Shown one piece after another: positions 55,931 to 64,000 of a DNA stretch of 64,000 nucleotides; position 1 is the stretch's first letter; each line of letters begins with the position of its first letter. Source of the DNA: Anniella stebbinsi. Lineage: Eukaryota; Chordata; Lepidosauria; Squamata; Anniellidae. The notes beneath the pieces are model-generated. The model was not told where the DNA came from. It was given only the letters and a program-made list of their open reading frames with translations, and made no database searches. The position numbers and the translations under genes are program-made. The stretch lies in the NCBI GenBank assembly GCA_029215795.1, contig JARDYH010000005.1:162093814-162157813 (forward strand), given 5' to 3'.

Positions 55931-57478
55931 AACCGGAGCAGCACTTACCTTTTGGAGGAGCCGAGCGCGCAATGACGGTGGGAAAAAGGAAGTGCTACCG
56001 ATGTGGCAAGCTGGGGCATATTTGGAAATACTGCAAATGAAAGGAGCCGGGCGATCGAGTGAGGGAAACCGGCGTTCCGATGCAGAGAAAGCGCATAGCA
56101 CTCAATATGTTTCAGCAGCCGTGGAATCCAAGGAGGCGAGGCGACAGGAAGTCTGGTTAATAGACCTTGCTTCCAGCCAAATGCTGTGCAATAGCAGGGA
56201 GGCGTTTGTGAGACTACGGGCTGGATCCATGGATTCAGTCACGTTAGCAGATGGAAGGAAAGTCCCTGTAGAAGGGGAAGGGTCATGCTTTATTCCTTGT
56301 TTAGGGAAAAGTTTACTTAACGTGCTGTACATTTCTACCCTTGATTATAATCTTTTATCCGTAGCCAGCCTGGTCGGAGAAGGATATAGTGTGACTTTCA
56401 AAGGATGTCTCTGCGAGGTGACAAAAGCAGAGCATGTGTGCGCACAAGGAGATCTCAAAAATTATTTGTTTATAATGAGGTCAGGTGATTGTGTGGTAGG
56501 ACAAATTGGAAATGCTCCAATTCACCCAAATTGTATCCACTTATTGCATAGAAGAATGGGCCATGTGAGTTTTAGGGTTTTAAAACAGATGCCAAAAATG
56601 TGCAAGGGAATTGATCTCAATGAGTGTGAAAGTTTTTTGGATTGCAAGGTCTGTAAGCAATCAAAATCAAAGGTTCATGCGATCAATAGAAAGAGCGACA
56701 GGGTTTCAAAAGAGGTTTTTGAACTTGTACACGTCGATTTAATTGGGCCGTTCAAAGGAAGTGTTGGTGGAGCTAAATATGTTCTTGTTATTTTGGATGA
56801 TAAATCCAGGTTTAGTTGGGTTTACATGCTAAAGAGGAAATCCGAAATGTTTCAAATGTTTAAAACATGGTTAACATGGGCAGAATGGAGATTCCAGAGG
56901 CAAGTTATTCAGATTCAGTCCGACTGTGGTGGTGAATTTACAAGCAAAGAATTTTTAAGGTGGATTGAGAATAATGGAATTACTCAAAGGTTTTCAGAGC
57001 TGGTTGCTTCTTGGCAGAACGGAGCTATTGAAAGAAGGAATGGTCTATTACAAACTTTAAAGGATTCTTTAATGTTAGATGCTGGTGTTGAACAAAATCT
57101 GAGGGCAGAAGCGTTCTCAACTGCTAATTATTTGCTGAACAAAAAGGGTGTAACTAACAACACACCCTTTTTCCTATTACATGGAAAGAAACCTGATTTG
57201 TCCCATCTCCGTATCTGGGGTGCATATGCTTACATTAACATCCCAAAGAGTCAAAGAAAGAAAGGAGAAAAAAAAGCAGCTCGTTTGTGCTTTGTTGGGT
57301 ACGATGCTAAATCTTGGAGGTTTTATGTAGGGAATGGTAAAGTGCTGGTGTCTAGGTCTGCAAATTTTGAGGAGCAAAATTGGCAGAGGATTCATTCAAA
57401 TCCTGAAATGATGTTGCAATTCTCACCGGATGGGAGAAATGAAGGGAGGAACAGAAAGGGTTCAAGCCTCAGTCTGGA
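55930..57478 (+). pseudogene. Ty1/copia gag-pol fragment with intact integrase core
   Basis: A gag zinc knuckle (CYRCGKLGHIWKYC) at 55,993-56,035 is in one frame. A 1-nt shift near 56,035 leads into a pol frame open to 57,527. The protease signature is degenerate (VWLIDLASSQ in place of the usual DSGAS or DTGAS). GAG-pre-integrase follows, with the zinc motif LLHRRMGH...CKVC at about 56,545-56,660. The integrase triad is complete: Asp in VHVDLIGPF, Asp in QSDCGGEF and Glu in NGAIERRNG, with exact D-x35-E spacing. It stops at 57,478, where the segmental duplication begins. RT, RNase H and LTRs are absent, so it cannot move alone. Integrases insert retroelement cDNA into chromosomes. Confidence 0.8.
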
Positions 57479-58263
57479 GCAAAACAAAACACTCCATACT
57501 GCAACATTTCATTGCAGGTCCATTTGAATATACTGCTGAGTTTAATATTTATGGAGCCAAAGTAAGGGCCAGAGGTTGTTCTGATCTCATCATGAGCAAC
57601 ATTGTATCCCTGTTGTGCATTTATAATTTGATAGACACACAATGACAATTGTTGTGGTCTTTTTGGAATGTGGAATAAAAAGCAGGAAATAATGCTATGA
57701 AAGTGGTATATGGAATGTGCAATATGCAACAGTTACCAGTGCACATCAATCCTGCTATAAAGCTGTAGTGTGGATCCAGCCCAGGCAGCTGAGAAACAAG
57801 TGGGATGCATGAGCATGCTCAGGTGAATCCCAGGCTTTACTGAAATAGGAAAAACAATTTATAGGAGGGAAAACAATCTCATAGATACCGGTGCAGAGGG
57901 AAACCAAATCAGACCCATGAGGACTGTGCATGCGCGGTAGCCTCACAATTCTGACTGACAGGTGAAAAACAGAAAAGGGTAAGTAAGGAATGGAGTAACC
58001 TGGGAGGAGGCAGGTGAAAAACAGAAAAGGGTGTGTAACCTGGAAGGAGGCATGGCTGAGTGCCTGGGAGATAAATCTAGAATACTCCATAAAACTTGTC
58101 ATCATGATAATTTCAGAAACTAAATTAAAAAAATTTAACTAATAATTACATGTGACTCCATGAATAATTATTTATATATCCAAATCTCCTCCTCCATTTC
58201 CCATAAGGGAGAGATTATTTCCTTATCCCCACCTCATTAACTATTCATCATGATTTGAACAGA

Positions 58264-58269
58264 TATAAA
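58264..58269 (+). promoter_or_regulatory. Candidate TATA box of gene unit 2
   Basis: TATAAA 106 bp upstream of the ATG at 58,370, as in unit 1. Confidence 0.45.
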
Positions 58270-58369
58270 TTCTCACCATTTCTCTGTCTTGGTGAAGAGT
58301 CTGATTTGGAAGGTGATTCTGCCTGACCTGCTCATCATTTTGCCAATTACACTGACCACATTGACCAAG

Positions 58370-58421
58370 ATGAGAAAGATCCTTCTGATTGCTTTGGTCC
58401 TGCTCTTCTCCAGCCATGAAG
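58370..58421 (+). CDS. Signal-peptide exon, unit 2
   Basis: Same 17 codons plus one base as in unit 1, with the same phase-1 donor GAAG|GTAAAT. The surrounding 5' UTR also matches. Conservation of the exon, donor and TATA spacing in a copy that has otherwise diverged by transposon gain and loss argues that the exon is real. It would be spliced to 62,623 or to an unrecognised middle exon. A read through the donor stays open for about 140 further codons in both units, but that frame is antisense-like L2 sequence and not a separate gene. Confidence 0.65.
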
Positions 58422-58432
58422 GTAAATCGCAT

Positions 58433-59335
58433 CATGAGGGAGAAAGCGGAGAGTGGGAGTTATTTACTGAACCTGAATCCAAACAAGACGGAGGTGCTTG
58501 CTGTCAAAGGCCACAACCTGGGTTTGGAGGTGTGTCAACCAGTTCTGAATGGGGTTACACTCCCCCTGAAAGACTGTGTTCACAGCTTGGGGGTACTCCT
58601 GGATCTATCGCTCCAAATGACAGTTCAGTTAGATACGATGGCCAGGAGTGCCTACTATCAGTTTTGGCTGATACGCCAACTGAGCCCCTTCCTAGAGTTG
58701 GAAGACCTAAAGATGGTAGTGCACACGCTGGTAACTTCGAAGCTCGACTTCTGCAATGTGCTGTACATAGGGCTACCTTTGTGCCTTGTCCGGAAACTTC
58801 AACTAGTTCAAAATATGGCAGCCAGGTTGGTCACCGGTACACCTAGGAGTGACCACATTACATCAGTCTTAAAATCACTCCACTGGCTGCCAATTAGTTT
58901 CCTGGTGAAGTATAAAGTGTTAGTTATTACCTTTAAAGGCCTACATGGTTTGGGTCCAGGTTACCTGCGGGATCACCTTCTCCCGTATAATCCGCCCTGC
59001 ACACTCAGGTCCTCTGGGAAGAATTTAGTTCAATCACCTAGAACTAGGTTGATGAGTGTTACCCAGAGGACCTTCTCTTCTGCCGCTCCCAGATTGCGGA
59101 ATGGCCTGCCGGGAGAGATTTGACAACTTAGCGGTCTTCTTGAATGTAAGAGTGCCATGAAGACTGATCTCTTCAGGCAGGCCTACCTAGTTGAATTTTA
59201 AGATGTTTTTAATAATGTATTAGTTTTATTCATTTTTAATGTTTTATCTATTTGATGGTCTTTGTATTTATATTTATTGTTGTTCCCCACTTCAATCCAG
59301 AGGGAGAGGTGGGTAAGAAATAAAAATATTATTAT
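58433..59335 (+). pseudogene. L2-type LINE ORF2 3' fragment in intron 1, unit 2
   Basis: Duplicate of 12,075-12,985 with the same motifs (LDFCNVLYIGLPL, LVQNMAARLVTGTPR, LRNGLPGEI). It differs by a CGA-to-TGA stop at 59,121-59,123 and a later frameshift. The L2 tail with ATT repeats ends at about 59,335. Confidence 0.85.
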
Positions 59336-60568
59336 AATTATTCTTTTATATGTTGTTGGGGGGAATAAATGGTCATATTTATTTATGTACCATTAGTGTG
59401 TTGCAAGTATTCTGGAATCTGCTTAATAGCTAGAGTCAACACAAACTGAGTCAACAACAGCAAAGAAAATGGAACGAAATCCACTGAGGCAAACTGGGAA
59501 CATTCATTGAGCTATCAGCTTGAAACGGAATTCTTATACATGCCACAAACACAATCCCACACACACATTCACTAGCATCTTCTTACCTTTTTTGTTGTTG
59601 TTGTTGAAAAAAATGAGATAAAAGGCTTTTTCTATGGATTGGACCTGTCCCACATTGAGAAGTCTTTTGTTTGCCTATTACCTGAAAAGTTCAGTAGGTA
59701 GGAGCGTAAAAACTGTTCAAGGCCATCTGAGCATTTTGCAATGTTAGAGAAGAGAAGTTACTTTCATTGTAACTTTTGGATTTCTTTTCTGCAATTGCTT
59801 GCTTTCATTACTTTCTTTTGACTCTCTATGAGTTAATGGCAGGGGATGGGTAGTTTCCATGTTTTAAGAGTGCCGGGTTGTGTCATTTCAGCTGGGGCCA
59901 ACTGAGCACAAAGCAAGAAAGCCTGATAATGCATTTGGATGAAGTTTAGCAGTATTCTATCTGCATTACAGGAAACAGGGCTGTGGCAGAGACAGGATGG
60001 CTAATGCCAGTCCTGCAAAGTAGTCCAGGAGTCCTCTGCAGTGTAGTCTATTGTTGTTATCCAGTGTCCTTAGGGTTTTTAGGGGAATGCAAAATGGGGT
60101 ATAAATGGCATAAAACTCATAGTAGCAGTGGGATAGAGTGATCTTTTCTGAAATTGCACTAGGGCTATGCATCACTTCGGATCTGAATCACAAATTTGAG
60201 GTGAGGTGGGGTGATTTGGGTTGGGCTCAAAACAGATAGAAGGGGAGACTGATGAGCTCCGAATCAATCTGAGGAGGACTGAAGTGATTTGAAGCGATTT
60301 GGCATGATTTGGCTATTTGGAGCTTTTTCAAGCGCAGGTCTACATAGGATTGCTGCCTATATCCCATCATTTAAAAGCTCATGGAAAACTTGGCACACGC
60401 ACTGACGTAATGAATGCTATTGCCAATGTCATCGTCATCAAGCTGCAGCACCACACATTGAATAGCATTCATGTTAAGGATAGAATCCACCCATACCAAC
60501 CTCTCACATTCTCTCTCCACACACACATACACACACACATACACACACACAGATTTCTCAATCTGCAA

Positions 60569-60599
<31 letters not shown>

Positions 60600-62622
60600 C
60601 CACACCCACACCAAGGCTAAATACATTTTTACACAGACTGAAATGCATTCCCTGTCAGTCACAACCCCATGAAAATAGTATTACATTAAATTATTGGACT
60701 CTGATGGGAATGGATTTTGTTTAAAATAAAAATAAATGCATGACCGACCACTGCAGAAAAGTGATCCCCTACCCAACCAGAAATGAACAGCAACCTTCAG
60801 CAGCAAGAAACATAAAAAACAGCAGTAAAGTCATATCAGGATGAGGATGATGAGGATGTTAATATTCTTTGAACTGTCACTGAACTGTCACCAAACACAA
60901 TGAGCCTCGACAGCCATCACACACTGCTGCTGCCCCCACCACACACTCATACTGCACCTGTTGAGAAGGAGCTGGCCAGGCTAGCAAGGGTTAAGTGAGC
61001 CAGCTAACCAGCACTATATTAACTCTCTCCTTTCCCAGAAGGGCTCCTACCCCTCCCTCTTACAGGGAGCAGGTTGCTTCAAGAAAATATTCTTTCTTTC
61101 TTTCTTTTGTAAACTGGCAGCAGAGAACTGACAGGGAAAGAGAGTGAGTGGAAAGAGAGATGCAGATCACTGAGAGGGGAGTGTAGGGAGGGAGAAAACT
61201 GAATGAGAAGAGAGAATGGGCCCTAGATGTTACAATCCCAGAGCCCTGCACCAACGGAAGGAGGGCAACTGCTCTGAACAGCCCCACTGGCCACTTTCTC
61301 ATTGCAGCAAAAGCAGAAGCCACCAAGGGAAAGAGCTCAGTTGAGCACCTGGTAGAGGTGGGGTGGGGTCTCCGAGCAGGGCTCATGATGGGGTGGGGGA
61401 GCAGGTGCTTCTTTACATTTTTGGTGTGGCCAGCTCTGCCCCATGTGCTTCCCCCCACATCATCCCCTTCAGTTTCCTCACCTCTGCATCAGCATCTTTC
61501 TTCTTTCTTTCCTGACCTTGCTGCTCCCTGTCTGGCATCTCCTCTGCCTCCCTGATTTGTAGGCCCAGCAGCTCCACCTCCTCCTCCTCCTCCTCCTCCT
61601 CCTGTGACCATTGAGCCTGGCTTGAGAGATAACCGGCTGTGTGCAGATACCCCCTGCCATGGTAATGGAGTGGCAGATCTACGCGTGCTTTCCAGACCCT
61701 GCAGCCACCTCCTCCCAATCGAGGCTTGCATTGGCCTCTTAATGCAAGCGGAGTCCCTTTTCAAGCCTTGATTTACACAGCGGGGTGGGTGGATCAGTCA
61801 TCTTCCCTGCCTCTCCCAGAAGTCTCAAGTCACATAATCAAAAGCAATTATGATGAACTGGTGAAATGAAATATACTCTCTCTGTCAGCAAAATGTAAAA
61901 ATCTCCAAGCTGTTTGAGTCTTCGGAGGAGGTGTTCTCCTATCCAGCAAAGAGTCTAAGACCTCATTAAAGTCCACCCCCACAACCAGATAATTATAAGC
62001 CATATCAACCAATTTGCTAAATCAATGATGAAACATAACTGGGCAATCAGTATTAGGCCCATATCAATTGATCATAGCAAATAGTTTCTCCATATACTTC
62101 CAAAATGGATTCAAAAAATGTCCCTCTGTGTCAAGAATCACCCACTGAACTACAACGGAAAGTTGACTATGAATTAAAATTAGAGATGTGAGAATGTAGC
62201 CTCTCGATATTCTCCACCCTATATGTGAGCAGAGAAATGTACACTACACATGCATTTTTTCTTTTTCTATCTTTTCTATTTTGATGGTATATTTTGTTAA
62301 AATTTTCAAAAAATTGATGATTATTATTATTATTAATAATAATAATAATAAAAATAGAAGTTGACTTTAGGTTGTTTCTGCCCTGGCATGTGGTCATTTT
62401 TGTGTAGGTTGAGGGGTGAAATTGAGTGTGTTTGTACAAAAATTGGACTGAATAGTTTTGGGGTTATTTTTGCTTTTTGTTTTTCCACCATCTCCAGCTC
62501 TGAAACATCCTTGGCTTCTCATTTAACTTTTCTCTCACTAAAATCTGATCTTCAACTATCTATTACGATACTTCCAAATAAAAGGAATCTCTTAATGATA
62601 CTATCTTCTTTTCCATTTCTAG
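59336..62622. other. Intron of unit 2
   Basis: Parallels 12,986-14,544, 14,873-15,207, 18,293-19,471 and 22,853-23,088 of unit 1. It contains CA/CT microsatellites at 60,520-60,600, a (TTTC)n run at 61,090 and a (TTA)n tract at 62,320-62,350. No middle exon was found. Confidence 0.5.
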
Positions 62623-62795
62623 GTAAAGGATATTTTGCTTATTCTACAATTATACGAATTGAGAAATGCAATTCAAGCAATGAACGCACAATCTGGGGTT
62701 ACAAAAAATGGCAGATCTGTTGCGCAACTGATCTGTGTAATTCTAAAAAGCCAAATTTCTCTGACATTTACCCCACAAATTGGACACATTATTAA
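62623..62795 (+). CDS. Terminal exon of the Ly6/three-finger-like gene, unit 2
   Basis: The acceptor (ttttccatttctAG|GT) and phase match unit 1. It encodes 57 residues to TAA at 62,793-62,795. ICCATDLCN and the single upstream Cys (RIEKCN) are conserved, while most other positions differ from unit 1 and the C-terminus is six residues longer (ends in NWTHY). An N-glycosylation-type NWT occurs at the end. The adjoining intron and 3' UTR differ by only a few bases from unit 1, so change is concentrated in the coding part. Assignment to the Ly6/uPAR superfamily rests on the CC-x-x-D-x-C-N ending alone. No toxic function is shown. Confidence 0.6.
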
Positions 62796-62901
62796 CCTCC
62801 ATGCTTTCTTACTGGATAAAGCTTGTTTTAGTCTTTGGTGGCCTCAGCCCAGCTTCTCATATCTTCTTTATTATGTAGTAGTGAAATATTCTAAATGACA
62901 T

Positions 62902-62907
62902 AATAAA
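62902..62907 (+). terminator. Polyadenylation signal AATAAA, unit 2
   Basis: AATAAA 107 bp past the stop, in the same sequence context as in unit 1 (23,360). Confidence 0.6.
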
Positions 62908-64000
62908 ACCAGGCATCTTAATGTGCAGTATCCTTCTTTGTGTGTGTTAGTATTATGGTGGCTACCATAACTAGATACTTTCAGAGGAAACACAGGAGAT
63001 TCTAGGATCATTTCCTAATAGTATCCTGTTCTGGAGAGAAATGCAGATTCCAACGGGGAACGGTTTGGAAGGACAATGGGCACTTGACAAGGCCTTTCAA
63101 ATAGAAGTGAAAACTTGAAGCCTTACATGGCCTTTTCATGCCTTATGTGTTTGAAAGCAAAGCCATATTTGCCACAGCATATCACCTAGAGAGAGAGAGA
63201 GAGAGATGCAGCCTTTTGGTCTCTCTGATGAGTATTTCTGTTTGAGACAAATGCCTCCAGATGTGGGTACATCTCAGTTCCCATATAGAACAATCAATGT
63301 TTAAGGTGGAGAACATTTCTACCATGGTTTTCTTTATTCACCTAGATCAATAAAAGTATGGGCTAATACTTTTCACTGCCATGCATTTTGATGGTGTGAT
63401 CATCCGATTGAGTCCACAAGGGTAAGGGAACCTCCATGTCTACCCTCGTGGACTCAGTTGTACATGTCTAGGCGTGAGAGTGGTCCCATGCCGCTAGTGC
63501 TCATGAACTCCTCGGAAGTGTTTGGTTATCTGTCCACCCTGGCTTCAAGGATTGATTCCCTCCCCCCACCAGTGGCGGCACCACAAAAAAAGTCAGGGAG
63601 GGGCACAGAAGGGCCAAAGTATATTTCTATGTGGGTGGACTAGGTCCCACATGTTAAGATCTCTGAAAAAAAAGCAATGGTATATCACACTAAAAATGCC
63701 ATCCTAGCCATATATTCTGAAATAAATCATATATTGATTAATTTTAGGCTGACCATATGAAAAGGAGGACAGGGCTCATGTCACTTTAACCATCAGGAAA
63801 AAGGCTTTCAAACAAGTCAGTCATCCACTTCACAAGCATTTCCTTGGCATATAGATTAGACAGACAGAACACTTTCTTTAGGAAACAGTTACTTTTCAAC
63901 CAGTGCAAGCAGAGCCAGGAAGGTAGATTCTTAGTGTAAGGAAATAAGAGCAAATGGAGGCACTTGGGCCCTGTACTCCTAGGAAACTCACTGGATGTGA

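Larger units (their letters stand above)
57480..64000 (+). repeat. Segmental duplication, second copy (gene unit 2)
   Basis: Colinear with 11,176-24,433 from 'aaacaaaacactccatactg' on. It lacks the MITE and composite insertions of unit 1 and the 3.4 kb of 19,472-22,852. It has a small extra duplication of 'caggtgaaaaacagaaaagg' near 57,960-58,030. It continues to the window edge. Confidence 0.9.

Noticed and set aside
1..64000. CRISPR arrays, rRNA and tRNA genes
   Set aside because: No spacer-repeat arrays or recognisable RNA gene sequence were found; tandem arrays present are minisatellites.

Overview
The window looks like vertebrate genomic DNA, most likely from a non-avian reptile and probably a squamate. 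Its interspersed repeats are L2/CR1-type LINEs with the typical reptilian 3' tails, an L1 with ORF1 and ORF2, hAT-type elements with 7-8 bp target duplications, PIF/Harbinger elements and a Ty1/copia fragment. Genes have GT-AG introns and AATAAA signals. No rRNA, tRNA or CRISPR was seen. The lineage call is inference from repeat types, not from a database match.

Layout. 1-778: right end of a terminal-inverted-repeat (TIR) transposon. 779-7,835: an L1 on the minus strand with a younger L1 nested in its ORF2. 8,461-10,599: a DNA-transposon relic interrupted by an L2. 11,176-24,433: first copy of a segmental duplication carrying a small secreted-protein gene (exon 1 at 12,012, terminal exon at 23,089). 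24,956-35,009: a 10-kb composite bounded by ~530-bp inverted arms that contains satellite-like repeats and a decayed Harbinger element. 36,107-36,665 and 40,191-41,701: GC-rich hAT-type elements built from palindromes. 43,221-51,363: a well-preserved 8.1-kb Harbinger element with three genes. 51,364-55,930: two copies of one LINE family in opposite orientations. 55,930-57,478: a copia gag-pol fragment with an intact integrase core. 57,480-64,000: second copy of the segmental duplication.

The Harbinger element at 43,221-51,363 has 15-bp TIRs and a 3-bp TCT target duplication. Removing it rejoins the reading frame of the LINE it landed in, which fixes its ends. It encodes a two-exon DDE transposase with D, D and E all present, and two different multi-exon Myb/SANT-like (trihelix) DNA-binding proteins that face each other. 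All their introns are phase 1, and each has only one in-frame TAG. Classical Harbinger elements carry one transposase and one Myb-like partner, so two partners, one with a duplicated exon, make this element the most unusual system in the window.

The host signal is the duplicated secreted-protein gene. Both copies keep a signal-peptide exon and a terminal exon ending in a Ly6/uPAR-like (three-finger) cysteine signature. The terminal exons differ far more than the introns and 3' UTR around them, as in fast-evolving secreted-protein families. No middle exon was found, and the second copy has lost 3.4 kb of the intron, so whether either copy is functional is unresolved.
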